Assembly (NCBI RefSeq): GCF_001704635.1
Contig: NZ_MAXF01000234.1
Coordinates: 1 to 49,693, forward strand
DNA: 49,693 bases
Source: Streptomyces sparsogenes
GTDB taxonomy: Bacteria > Actinomycetota > Actinomycetes > Streptomycetales > Streptomycetaceae
Reading direction: 5' to 3'
Below the pieces are notes generated by a model. The model was not told the origin of the DNA. It made no database searches and saw nothing but the letters and a program-made list of their open reading frames with translations. Position numbers and translations under genes: made by a program. Positions 42,367 to 49,693 of the stretch are shown here, piece by piece (position 1 is the first letter of the stretch; each line of letters begins with the position of its first letter).

Positions 42367-43221
42367 TCACTGGGCGCGGCAGGTCCTGAGGTAGCTGAGG
42401 AACGATGCCTGCAACCCGGTCACGTGCGTTTCGTGCATGAGTGCGCTGGTGACGGATCCGCTGCGTGAGGTGAGGCGGTGCAGGAACGTGGCCGCGTTCT
42501 TCGCGAGATTCTGGTAGACCGCCAGCTCTCCGAGCAGCTCTCGGTCGTTGAAGGTCACGTGAAGCTTGGTGGCGGGCAGGGTGTCACCCATTGCCTGAAG
42601 ACGAGCGAAGACCTGACTGTCCGCATTGACAATGCCGGGGCTGCCCGCGCCGATGCTCTCGAAGAAGGTGCTCTTGGTGAGCCAGGCGTAGAGACTGAAG
42701 AGTCCGCCGTAGGAGTAGCCGAAGAGGCCGTGACCGCTCGGGGCTGTGCCGTAGTCGCGTTCGATCCGCGGGTGCAGGTCGTCGGTGAGGAAGTCCAGGA
42801 ACACATCCGCGCGGCTGTCGCTCAATTCAGCGAGGTAGGCGTCGGCTTGCTCGCGCGTCATCGTCCCCGTTTCGATCCCCATCTCCACCGCGTCGAGGTA
42901 CTCCTGCGCGATGGGTTCGCCGGGGGGCACGAGGTCGCGGTTGCGCAACCGCGACCAGTGCTCCGCTTCCTCGCCTGCGTAACCCACGCTGACCTGGACG
43001 TAGGGCTGAATCGACTGCATGGGGTCCAGCTGCGTGACGATGAGTGGGGCGGTCATGCCCACGGCCCAGTTGCCGTCGAGCACGTACACGACGGGCGCCT
43101 GCGCCGCGGCAGGGTCGTAGCCCGGTGGCGTGGTGACCCAGACGCCGTAGTCGTGCCCACCGCTGGAGCGCATCTCGAAGTAGTCGGTGTGGGGGAGGCA
43201 GCCCTGCCACATGGTGCTCAT
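42367..43221 (-). CDS. Alpha/beta hydrolase, siderophore-esterase-like (esterase D/IroE type)
   Basis: A 284-residue serine hydrolase. Its beginning (DYFEMRSSGGHDYGVWVTTPPGYDP, then APVVYVLDGNWAVG) and nucleophile elbow GHGLFGYSYGGLFSLYAW match the COG2819 group that includes IroE and other ester-cleaving enzymes. The final HETHVTGLQASFLSYLR supplies the His. ATG 43221 overlaps the stop of the upstream amidohydrolase gene (ATGA), so both are made from one mRNA. With an amidohydrolase and a divergent TetR regulator it probably hydrolyses an ester or amide of a shared substrate. There are no siderophore genes nearby, so a siderophore role is not supported. Confidence 0.82.
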   Translation of the reverse strand: MSTMWQGCLPHTDYFEMRSSGGHDYGVWVTTPPGYDPAAAQAPVVYVLDGNWAVGMTAPLIVTQLDPMQSIQPYVQVSVGYAGEEAEHWSRLRNRDLVPPGEPIAQEYLDAVEMGIETGTMTREQADAYLAELSDSRADVFLDFLTDDLHPRIERDYGTAPSGHGLFGYSYGGLFSLYAWLTKSTFFESIGAGSPGIVNADSQVFARLQAMGDTLPATKLHVTFNDRELLGELAVYQNLAKNAATFLHRLTSRSGSVTSALMHETHVTGLQASFLSYLRTCRAQ

Positions 43222-44444
43222 CTGAGGTCCTTTACGATTCGGCCGGCCTGGATCACGAGGACGGCGTTGGCGGGGTCGGAGAACAGTTCCGGGTCTTCGA
43301 GCGGGTTGCCGTTCCACAGAACGAGGTCTGCCTGCGCGCCGGGAGTGATGACACCCACCTGGCCGGACAGGCCGAGGATCTCGGCGTTGGTCCGGGTCGC
43401 CGCCACGAGCGCTTCCATCGGCGTCTCCAGGGCCGCGCGCAGGCTGAGTTCTTTGCCGCGACGGTCCTGGGCCGGGCCGATGAGGTCGGAGCCCAGCCCG
43501 ATCCGTACTCCTGCGTGCTTGGCGGCGGCGAGCGCCTGTGTCATCTGCTCGCGTACGCCCTTGGCCCGGTCGCGGGTCGACTCGGCGAGACCGGCTCCGG
43601 CGGTGTCGTGCAGCAGTTGCTCGACGACAGCGAACGTGGGCACGAGGGCGACCTCGCGAGCGGCCATCAGGGTCGCTGTGGATTCGTCGAGGCTGGTGCC
43701 GTGCTCGACACAGCGCACCCCGGCCTCGACCGCATTTCGTATGCCCTCGTTGTTGTGGGCGTGAACGGTCACATAGGTGTTCCGTGCCGCAGCTTCCTGA
43801 ACCGCGACAGCGATCTCTTCGACGGTGAACTGGGTGTCGCTCAGCCGATCATGCGCGCCCACCACTCCGCCGGTCACGCAGAGCTTCAGGAAGGAGGCCC
43901 CGCGACGGAAGGCTTCGCGGACGTTGTGCCGCAGCTCGTCCGCGTTGCCCGCCATCATGGACAGGGCGCACAGGCCCGCGATGTGGTGGCTGTTCCACAG
44001 CTCGGTGGGTTCCCATTCGGCTCCGTAGTAGCCGTGCCCGCCGATCTGGCACTGAACAGGTCCGCACGACAGGACGCGCGGCCCTCTGACCTTGCCTTTC
44101 GCGATCGCGGTGACGACACCGCCATCGATCCCGCCGGTGTCGCGAACGGTGGTGAAGCCGGCGTCGAGCGCCGCGCCGGCCGTGGCGAAGATGTCCGCCG
44201 CGATCTCGGCGGCGCTGATCCGAAACGAGAAGTGCGGCTGGATCGGGCTCGACAGGCCCAGGTGGACGTGAGCGTCGATCAGGCCGGGCGTCATCGTCAA
44301 TCCCCCGGCATCGAGACGCTCGCCGTGCGCACTGGAGGCCCCGAGACGGGTGATGCGGCCGTTCTCGATCGTGATGTCGAGCTTGCCGGGATCGCGCCCC
44401 GTTCCGTCGATGACCGTCGCGCCGACTACCTGAGCAGGTCTCAT
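43218..44444 (-). CDS. Metal-dependent amidohydrolase (imidazolonepropionase/Xaa-Pro-dipeptidase type)
   Basis: A 408-residue member of the amidohydrolase superfamily, COG1228-like. The HxH motif is in LIDAHVHLG (His59, His61), SFLKLCVTGG holds the likely carboxylated Lys, VTVHAHNNEGI and RCVEHGTSL supply further His ligands, and RIGLGSDLIG the catalytic Asp. Relatives cleave cyclic amides, carboxypeptide bonds or N-acyl amino acids, including mycotoxin amidases. ATG 44444 has GAAGGA 6 bases upstream. It is the first gene of a two-gene operon with the esterase and is divergent from a TetR gene 52 bases away, which is the likely repressor. Substrate unknown. Confidence 0.85.
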   Translation of the reverse strand: MRPAQVVGATVIDGTGRDPGKLDITIENGRITRLGASSAHGERLDAGGLTMTPGLIDAHVHLGLSSPIQPHFSFRISAAEIAADIFATAGAALDAGFTTVRDTGGIDGGVVTAIAKGKVRGPRVLSCGPVQCQIGGHGYYGAEWEPTELWNSHHIAGLCALSMMAGNADELRHNVREAFRRGASFLKLCVTGGVVGAHDRLSDTQFTVEEIAVAVQEAAARNTYVTVHAHNNEGIRNAVEAGVRCVEHGTSLDESTATLMAAREVALVPTFAVVEQLLHDTAGAGLAESTRDRAKGVREQMTQALAAAKHAGVRIGLGSDLIGPAQDRRGKELSLRAALETPMEALVAATRTNAEILGLSGQVGVITPGAQADLVLWNGNPLEDPELFSDPANAVLVIQAGRIVKDLR

Positions 44445-44460
44445 CGTCGATCCTTCGCCG

Positions 44461-44490
44461 TTGCGAATCTTCTTTTCCAATGGATAAACT
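44461..44490 (+). promoter_or_regulatory. Predicted promoter of the tetR gene (probably leaderless)
   Basis: TTGCGA (44461-44466) and TAAACT (44485-44490) are 18 bases apart. A start 7 bases past the -10 box coincides with the GTG at 44497, so the mRNA may begin at its start codon. The short palindrome TCCAATGGA (44477-44485) overlaps the -10 box and is a candidate TetR operator. Confidence 0.5.
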
Positions 44491-44496
44491 GTGGGA

Positions 44497-45102
44497 GTGA
44501 TCCTGTCAACCTCGGAACGCAACGGCAGCGCGCGCGAGCGACTCCTGGCACGGCTTCTCGACGCCTTCGGCGAGGCCCTGCCCCCGCCGGAGATGTCGCT
44601 CCGTGAGATCGCCGCCCGGATCGAGACCAGCCACGCCCTGCTGCGCTACCACTTCGGGTCCCTCTGGGGCGTCCTGGCCGCCATGCTCAAGGCGCAGCGA
44701 TCCCGTGACAACGAGGCACTTCTGGAGGCCGCCCAGCAGGGCACCTTCGACGATTTCGTCGTGGCGATCTGGCGTACTTACACCCGGCCGGAGCAGCTGT
44801 CGCGTGTCCGCGGCTTCTTCTACGTCGTCGGACTGGCCGCGTACGGCCCCGAGGACTTCCGTGAGGTCGTGGAGTCGATCGGCGACCTGACCGCGATGCT
44901 GTCCTCACTCGCGGAACGCGAAGGGCTCGAGGCGAAGGAAGCGCGGGATGTGGCCACCGTCACCGTTGCCGCGATTCGCGGCCTCCTTCTGCAGGAACTC
45001 CTCACTCCCGGAACCCTCTCGGAGGACGCGGTCACCTTGATCCTGCGCATGCGCGAGGGCCGACCCGCTCCACGATCAGCGCGGACGGCGGCGGAGCGGT
45101 GA
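44497..45102 (+). CDS. TetR-family transcriptional regulator
   Basis: A 201-residue regulator. The N-terminal helix-turn-helix reads ARERLLARLLDAFGEALPPPEMSLREIAARIETSHALLRYHFGSLWGVLAAML, with the TetR pattern of a recognition helix followed by LRYHFGS. The C-terminal part is a helical ligand domain. GTG 44497 is preferred because a promoter places the transcript start there; GTG 44491 is an alternative. There is no ribosome site, in line with a leaderless message. The gene diverges from the amidohydrolase-esterase operon and precedes an oxidoreductase gene by 56 bases, so it likely controls both. Confidence 0.88.
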   Translation: MILSTSERNGSARERLLARLLDAFGEALPPPEMSLREIAARIETSHALLRYHFGSLWGVLAAMLKAQRSRDNEALLEAAQQGTFDDFVVAIWRTYTRPEQLSRVRGFFYVVGLAAYGPEDFREVVESIGDLTAMLSSLAEREGLEAKEARDVATVTVAAIRGLLLQELLTPGTLSEDAVTLILRMREGRPAPRSARTAAER

Positions 45103-45158
45103 CCCGCCGCGCCCCCGCAGGAACCGTCTGGTCCGGCGATACGAAGGTGAGTTGAAAC

Positions 45159-46469
45159 GTGACTGAGAGCACAGACGTAGTCGTCGTCGGGGCCGGGGTC
45201 ATCGGATCCTCCATCGCTCTCGAACTGGCGCGGAGCGGCCTGCGGGTGGTCGTCGTCGACAGGTTCGGCGGCGCAGGCAACGGCTCCACCAGCGCCTCCA
45301 GCGCCGTGGTCCGCTTCACCTATCCCACGATCGCGGGTGTCATTGCCGCTTGGGAGTCCCGTCACTGTTGGGAAGCATGGCGCGACCATCTCCAGGCACC
45401 CGCCAGTGAACCCCTCGCCGCGTTCAACCGCTGCGGCGTCACCATGCTGGACGTGGACCTCGCACCCTGCGGCATGTTCACGCGCCACTTCGACAAGGTC
45501 GGTGTCCCGTACGAGAAATGGGGTGCACGAGAGCTGTCCAGGCGGTTGCCCGCCGTGGACACCGGCCGGTACTTCCCGCCCCGCCCCGTGGATGACGACG
45601 AGTTCTTCGCCCACGCGTCCGCTCGGCTCGGTGCTCTCCACACACCCGACGGAGGCTTCGTCGACGACCCGCAACTCGCCGCGTACAACCTTGCTACGGC
45701 GGCCCAGCGGCACGGAGCCGACCTCCGGTGGAAGACCACCGTCACCGCGGTGATGCGGCGCGGGGGACGCGTGCGCGGGGTGCGCCTCAACGATGGAACG
45801 GAACTGTCCGCCGGAGTGGTCGTCAACGCGGCCGGCCCATGGTCGGGACAGCTGAACCGGCTCGCCGAAGTGGGCGACGACTTCACCGTCGGTCTGCGGC
45901 CGCTGCGCCAGGAGGTGCACCACGTAGCGGCGCCCGCCGGCTACCGCGACACCGGCGGCGACGGGCACACACCGGTGCTGCTCGATATGGACCTCGGCAC
46001 GTACATACGGCCCGAGGGCAGGGAGTTCCTGCTCGTCGGCGGCACGGAACCCGAGTGCGACCCGCTGGAATGGCTCGACGATCCGGACGACGGGAGTCCC
46101 ACTCCGACCGGGTCGCAGTTCAGGACGCAGGTGACGCGGGCGGCTCGCCGACTGCCCGGTCTGCGCGTTCCCAACAAGCCCAAAGGGGTGGCGGGCGTGT
46201 ACGACGTGACCGACGACTGGACCCCCGTATACGACCGAACCGACCTTGCCGGCTTCTACGTAGCCATCGGCACCAGCGGCAATCAGTTCAAGAACGCCCC
46301 TCTGGTGGGCCGCCTCATGACCACCCTGATCCACGGTGTCGAAGCCGGGCACGACCACGACCGCAGTGCGCTCACGCACACCTGCGAACACACCGGCCAG
46401 ACCATCGACCTCGGTGCTTTCTCACGCCGACGCCGGCCGGCCGCATCCACGGGCACAGTCCTTGGCTGA
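45159..46469 (+). CDS. FAD-dependent oxidoreductase, DAO family (sarcosine/D-amino-acid oxidase-like)
   Basis: A 436-residue flavoprotein. The N-terminus TDVVVVGAGVIGSSIALELARSGLRVVVVDR is the FAD-binding fold (GAGVIG at 11-16), followed by a STSASSAVVRFTYPTIAG segment where the flavin is often attached or contacted in this family. Later come VVNAAGPWSGQLNRLA, RPLRQEVHHVAAP and a C-terminal GFYVAIGTSGNQFKNAPLVGRLM, as in sarcosine oxidase and related amine oxidases. GTG 45159 has AAGGTG about 10 bases before it. It should oxidise an amine or amino acid with imine release. Together with the divergent amidohydrolase and the TetR gene it suggests breakdown of an amino-acid-containing amide. Confidence 0.88.
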   Translation: MTESTDVVVVGAGVIGSSIALELARSGLRVVVVDRFGGAGNGSTSASSAVVRFTYPTIAGVIAAWESRHCWEAWRDHLQAPASEPLAAFNRCGVTMLDVDLAPCGMFTRHFDKVGVPYEKWGARELSRRLPAVDTGRYFPPRPVDDDEFFAHASARLGALHTPDGGFVDDPQLAAYNLATAAQRHGADLRWKTTVTAVMRRGGRVRGVRLNDGTELSAGVVVNAAGPWSGQLNRLAEVGDDFTVGLRPLRQEVHHVAAPAGYRDTGGDGHTPVLLDMDLGTYIRPEGREFLLVGGTEPECDPLEWLDDPDDGSPTPTGSQFRTQVTRAARRLPGLRVPNKPKGVAGVYDVTDDWTPVYDRTDLAGFYVAIGTSGNQFKNAPLVGRLMTTLIHGVEAGHDHDRSALTHTCEHTGQTIDLGAFSRRRRPAASTGTVLG

Positions 46470-46501
46470 CGCCGGGCCGCCGGGGCCGGTCGCGGCCTGG
46501 G

Positions 46502-47200
46502 TTACCCTCCGGACGCGAATGCCGCGTCAACGGCGGCCTCGGCGTGCAGGCGGGTGGTGGCGAAGACAGGAACCGGACTGTGCTCCGGGCTGATGAGGAG
46601 CTCGATCTCGGTGCAGCCGAGGATGATGCCCTCCGCGCCAGAAGCCACAAGCCGGCCGATCACCTCACCGTAGGCCGCTCGGGACTCCTCCCGGATGATG
46701 CCGAGGCAGAGCTCTTCGTAGATCACTCTGTGGACGACGGCCCGGTCGTCCGCGTCAGGCACCAGGACCTCCAGGCCGTGCCCGGCCACGCGGTCGCGGT
46801 AGAAGTCCTGCTCCATGGTGAACGCGGTGCCCAATAGCCCCACTCGGCGCAGACCTGCGGTCCGCACCGCAGATGCTGTCGCGTCGGCCAGATGCAGCAG
46901 CGGAATGTCTACCGCCGCCGCCACCTGGTCGGCGACCTTGTGCATCGTGTTGGTGCAGATCAGCAGCAGGCCCGCACCAGCCGCCTGCAGGGACCGGGCG
47001 GCGTCGGCGAGTACTTCGCCGGCCTCATCCCAGAGCCCGGCCACCTGCAGCCGCTCGATCTCGGCGAAGTCGACCGAATACAGCACGCACTTGGCGGAGT
47101 GGAGGCCGCCCAGTCGCTCCCGGACCCGCTCATTGAGCAGCCGGTAGTACTCGGCCGTCGACTCCCAGCTCATGCCGCCAATCAACCCGATGGTCTTCAT
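46502..47200 (-). CDS. Aspartate/glutamate racemase family protein
   Basis: A 232-residue member of the YgeA-type Asp/Glu/hydantoin racemase superfamily. Start KTIGLIGGMSWESTAEYYRLLNERV is diagnostic. The two catalytic cysteines are in ICTNTMHK (Cys82) and LGCTEIELL (Cys196). Such enzymes interconvert L and D amino acids without a cofactor. ATG 47200 coincides with the family start. It converges with the DAO-family oxidase 32 bases away, so it is not in the same operon, but a D-amino-acid link between the two is possible. Confidence 0.9.
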   Translation of the reverse strand: MKTIGLIGGMSWESTAEYYRLLNERVRERLGGLHSAKCVLYSVDFAEIERLQVAGLWDEAGEVLADAARSLQAAGAGLLLICTNTMHKVADQVAAAVDIPLLHLADATASAVRTAGLRRVGLLGTAFTMEQDFYRDRVAGHGLEVLVPDADDRAVVHRVIYEELCLGIIREESRAAYGEVIGRLVASGAEGIILGCTEIELLISPEHSPVPVFATTRLHAEAAVDAAFASGG

Positions 47201-47295
47201 CGCCCCACTCTCGCACGCCCTTCGCTGGTCGCGGGGCGTGGGTCCGGGTGACAGCAAGGCTGCCCCTGTGACGCGATGGCATCGTTCCTGAACTC

Positions 47296-47309
47296 CTCCG
47301 GATCCGGAG
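47296..47309. promoter_or_regulatory. Perfect 14-bp palindrome CTCCGGATCCGGAG
   Basis: A fully symmetric site lies about 100 bases upstream of the racemase start in its only upstream region, so it may be an operator for that gene. A small GGATCT-gca-AGATCC hairpin at 47339-47353 lies close by and may end transcription of the LLM-class gene. Confidence 0.4.
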
Positions 47310-47385
47310 ACCCACGTCCCACCAGGCCACCCTTCCTCGGATCTGCAAGATCCAGTGTCAGAGTGTCCACACCACCGGGGTCACC

Positions 47386-48255
47386 TCAGGTGAGTTTGTC
47401 CCCGAGGATGTCGGCGAGGAGGTCGATCTGGTTCGGGTCGGTGTCGTTGGCCACGAAGACGAGTTCGTCGAGTCCGGCTGCTTCGTGGGCGGTGACGGTT
47501 GCGTGGATCATGTCGGCGGTGGTGGCCGCTGTGTCGATGACGGTCCGGACGTAGTCGGGGCCGGCGAAGGCGTAGTAGTCGTTGACGGCGCGGGCGAGGG
47601 ATCGGTGTGCGTGGCGGCCGAGGGCGAACATCGCCGTGGCCCTGGTCCGCGGACGTCCTTGCCTGCCGGCCTCCTTCCAGCGGCTGTGGAGGCGGGTGGT
47701 GAAGGTGGTGAACTCGTCGATGTCTCCGCCGGTTCCGGCGATCCATCCGGTGCCGTGGGAGGCGATACGCCGCAGCGTCGCCTGCGATGCGCCGCCGAAC
47801 CACAGGGGCGGCCCTCCGGGGGTGGCCGGGGCCGGACCCACCTCCTCCTCACCCCGCCAGATGGCGGTGACGCGTTCCACCAGTGTGTCCAGGGCGCGCC
47901 CTCGCGTACTGAAGTCCAGGTGGCTCGCCCGGTAGTCGTCTTCGCGGGCTCCGGGAGCGAGACCGAGATGCAGCCGTCCGGCGCCCGCGATCCGGTCCAA
48001 GGTCGCCGCGGCCTTGGCGAACAATGCGGGGTTGGTGTGCAGCGGGGCCAGCAGCACGCTGGTGACCAACCGGATGCGTTCGGTGGCCCCGGCTGCCGCG
48101 GCCAGTGTGATCAGGGGATCCGGAGTGGACCAGGCCAGGCGGTCGCTGGCGATCAGCGAGGCGAATCCCCGCTCCTCGGCCCGCCGCGCCCACGTCACCA
48201 ACGTACGCTCCTCAACGCCGGTGACATGACCCGGCAGCCCTACGCCTATCTCCAT
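47386..48255 (-). CDS. LLM-class (F420-dependent) flavin-type oxidoreductase
   Basis: A 289-residue luciferase-like monooxygenase-fold protein. Markers are MEIGVGLPGHVTGVEERTLVTWARRAEERGF at the start, RIRLVTSVLLAPLHTNPALFAKAAATLDRIAGAGRLHLGLAPGAREDDY, and PPLWFGGASQATLRRIASHGTGWI. In actinomycetes most of this subgroup use coenzyme F420, but FMN is possible. ATG 48255 is the family start; upstream the frame stays open but is unrelated. A GAAGGAAGAG stretch lies about 10 bases upstream. It is co-directional with the SDR gene 140 bases upstream, so they may share a transcript. Substrate unknown. Confidence 0.9.
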   Translation of the reverse strand: MEIGVGLPGHVTGVEERTLVTWARRAEERGFASLIASDRLAWSTPDPLITLAAAAGATERIRLVTSVLLAPLHTNPALFAKAAATLDRIAGAGRLHLGLAPGAREDDYRASHLDFSTRGRALDTLVERVTAIWRGEEEVGPAPATPGGPPLWFGGASQATLRRIASHGTGWIAGTGGDIDEFTTFTTRLHSRWKEAGRQGRPRTRATAMFALGRHAHRSLARAVNDYYAFAGPDYVRTVIDTAATTADMIHATVTAHEAAGLDELVFVANDTDPNQIDLLADILGDKLT

Positions 48256-48395
48256 GTGCCGTGTCTCTTCCTTCGGTAACGGACCGGGTGGTGCGTGTCC
48301 TTCCACCGCCGCCGCCTGTGCTTCGTCGACAGCAGCGGAAGGCGTTGCCCGCCCGGCCTCATGACGTGCGTCGGGGTATTTTCCTTTTCGGTGGC

Positions 48396-49133
48396 TCAGC
48401 TTTTGAGCGTGCCGCCGTACTCCTCCGGGACGAGGTCGGCCTGCTCGGCGCCGCTCCTGATCAGATCGAGGATGGTGTCGGCGGCGCGCTCGGGCGACTG
48501 GGGTACCAGGCCGCTGGAGCCCTCCATTTTCAGCGCGCCTGCGACGTCGCCGCGAACCGTCCCGACGAACTCGGTCTCGGTGATCGACGGGAACATCATC
48601 GACACGGCGATGTTGTCGTCGGCGAGTTCGACGCGGGCGATGGCCGAGAGCTTGGCGAGGGCGGCCTTGGAGGCGGAGTATGCGCCGGATCCGGGCAGCG
48701 ACGACCAGATGATCCCGGAGCCCACGTTCACGATGGCCCCGGCTCCCTGCTTGCGCATCTGCGGAAGGACGGCCTGCGTCGCGGTCAGGGGCGCGAGGAG
48801 GTTGAGTTCGAGGACGGCCCGGAAGTCCTCGGGGTCGATGGCGTCGACGGTCGCCTGTAGCCCCTGGCCTGCGTTGTTCACCAGGACGTCGATCCGCCCG
48901 AACTTCTCGATCGCGGCTTCTGCGGCCGCCGTGACCTGGGCCCGGTCCGTCACGTCGCATGGCACGGCCAGGGCCACGGACTCGCCGAGTTCCTCGGCGA
49001 GCTGTCGGATGCGTTCCTCGCGGCGGGCGAGGAGCACCACGCGCGCACCTGCGCGGGAGGCGGCGCGCGCGGTGGCCGCTCCGATGCCTGACGACGCTCC
49101 GGTCACGAGTACTACGGCTCCGCTGATGTCCAT
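48396..49133 (-). CDS. Short-chain dehydrogenase/reductase
   Basis: A 245-residue classical SDR. The NAD(P)-binding motif TGASSGIG is at 11-18, the NNAG motif at 87-90, the catalytic Ser140 and the YSASK motif with Tyr153 and Lys157. An Arg-rich stretch after strand 2 (LLARREERI) suggests NADP(H). ATG 49133 is chosen, with GAGGAA about 6 bases upstream; ATG 49151 is possible. The gene diverges from a MarR regulator, with inverted repeats between them, so it is probably under MarR control. The substrate cannot be told from the sequence. Confidence 0.92.
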   Translation of the reverse strand: MDISGAVVLVTGASSGIGAATARAASRAGARVVLLARREERIRQLAEELGESVALAVPCDVTDRAQVTAAAEAAIEKFGRIDVLVNNAGQGLQATVDAIDPEDFRAVLELNLLAPLTATQAVLPQMRKQGAGAIVNVGSGIIWSSLPGSGAYSASKAALAKLSAIARVELADDNIAVSMMFPSITETEFVGTVRGDVAGALKMEGSSGLVPQSPERAADTILDLIRSGAEQADLVPEEYGGTLKS

Positions 49134-49214
49134 GGGGGATTCCTCATCCATGAGTCGGTGGATTGCCTGAGCGGCGCCACGGCCTTCGAGGAGCGGGGGC
49201 GCCCACCATTCAAT

Positions 49215-49243
49215 GCTATCAATTAATAGCTATCGAGCGATAG
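49215..49243. promoter_or_regulatory. Overlapping inverted repeats between the SDR and marR genes
   Basis: GCTAT-N6-ATAGC spans 49215-49230 and CTATCG-AG-CGATAG spans 49230-49243; between them is the palindrome ATAGCTAT (49226-49233). AT-rich, symmetric and in a divergent region, this is a strong MarR operator candidate. Confidence 0.55.
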
Positions 49244-49260
49244 GAAGATATCCTCGTGGC

Positions 49261-49693
49261 ATGAGCGACGTCAAATCCGCCAGTCTCCACGAGCTGGCCG
49301 ACCTGGTCTTCGCCGTGGGGCGGCAGCTTCGGCCCCCGACGGACCCCGCCTTCGAGCCGTGCACGCCGATCGAGATCAGCGTCATGCGGTTCATCCACCA
49401 CCACCCCGGCACGTCCGCGCGAGCCGCGTCGGAGGCGACCCTGCTTCCGTCGAGCAACTTCAGCCGGGTACTGCGCGGCCTGGAGAAGAGAGGACTCGTG
49501 GATCGCGTCGTGGACGACCGCAACGCCCGAGGCGTGCGCCTGTACCCCACCGACAAGGCCCGCCGGAATCACCAGATCCTCCGGGACAACTGGGACCGGA
49601 CCCTCCGGGGCATCATCGACGACCCCGCCACCATCGAGATCGTCAATGCCACGCTCCGGCGTATCGAGGACGAACTCATAGCCCGGCGCAGCG
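49261..49693 (+). CDS. MarR-family transcriptional regulator (3' end outside window)
   Basis: The frame is open from ATG 49261 to the window end, giving at least 144 residues. It begins SDVKSASLHELADLVFAVGRQLRP and continues with the MarR winged helix: EISVMRFIHHHPGTSARAASEATLLPSSNFSRVLRGLEKRGLVDRVVDDRNARGVRLYPTDKA, where the DDRNARG wing is the family signature, then the C-terminal dimerisation helix. The visible part is nearly a full MarR protein. No close ribosome site is seen; GGAAG is about 13 bases away, so translation may be leaderless. Divergent from the SDR gene, with operator-like repeats in between. Confidence 0.85.
   Translation, partial: MSDVKSASLHELADLVFAVGRQLRPPTDPAFEPCTPIEISVMRFIHHHPGTSARAASEATLLPSSNFSRVLRGLEKRGLVDRVVDDRNARGVRLYPTDKARRNHQILRDNWDRTLRGIIDDPATIEIVNATLRRIEDELIARRS

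Noticed and set aside
1..49693. CRISPR arrays, tRNA or rRNA genes
   Set aside because: I looked for regularly spaced repeats, cloverleaf-like segments and conserved rRNA stretches and saw none. Only short tandem or palindromic repeats occur.

Overview
The window looks like an accessory stretch of an actinomycete chromosome, most likely Streptomyces or a close relative. Support comes from the very high GC content with strong third-position GC bias, frequent GTG starts, an acetyl-CoA synthetase matching the streptomycete type over its full length, a Tat-exported glycoside hydrolase, many one-component regulators (AraC, GntR, IclR, LysR, TetR, MarR) and an F420-type luciferase-like oxidoreductase. 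No tRNA, rRNA or CRISPR array was seen. At least six degenerate insertion-sequence remnants and several broken genes mark it as a recombining region, such as a chromosome arm.

Layout. 1-7.4 kb: 3' end of a tyrosine recombinase, a glyoxalase-like scrap, acsA, a DUF2461 gene, an AraC regulator, two small secreted proteins and an IS5-type scar. 7.4-16.3 kb: an amino-sugar (galactosamine/GalNAc-type) catabolic locus. It has a GntR/HutC regulator, then kbaZ-like, agaS-like, a BadF-type sugar kinase, a DMT-type transporter and a kbaY-like aldolase in one operon, with a divergent secreted GH36 enzyme. Shared half-sites lie upstream of the regulator, the operon and the GH36 gene. 16.4-17.4 kb: a truncated MFS gene and a gene-free stretch with striking perfect palindromes. 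17.4-21.1 kb: an MFS transporter and an aspartase/fumarase-superfamily lyase, translationally coupled, with a divergent IclR regulator. 21.2-25.7 kb: IS scars around a membrane-anchored NACHT (NLR-like) protein and the 3' stub of an AraC gene. 25.8-30.2 kb: LysR regulator, amidohydrolase/decarboxylase, an epoxide-hydrolase-like enzyme and a frameshifted MFS gene cut at its 3' end by an IS scrap.

30.3-35.5 kb holds the most unusual block: an aryl-CoA ligase, a ubiquinone-type UbiA prenyltransferase, a UbiC-like chorismate lyase, an FAD-dependent epoxidase/hydroxylase and a SnoaL-like protein, closely packed and partly overlapping. Together they suggest a compact pathway from chorismate through 4-hydroxybenzoate to an oxidised prenylated aromatic, in a lineage that uses menaquinone rather than ubiquinone. 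It is bounded by an IS scrap and an IS701 pseudogene.

36.5-39 kb: a Ser/Thr kinase fused to a PP2C domain that has lost two metal-binding aspartates (a probable pseudophosphatase), then a deleted IS5 transposase. 39.3-42.1 kb: a large secreted alpha/beta hydrolase. 42.4-46.5 kb: an esterase-amidohydrolase operon divergent from a TetR regulator and a DAO-family oxidase, likely one catabolic module. 46.5-49.7 kb: an Asp/Glu racemase-family protein, an LLM-class oxidoreductase, and an SDR gene divergent from a MarR regulator that runs off the window.

All functions are inferred from motifs and family resemblance read by eye. No database search was run.
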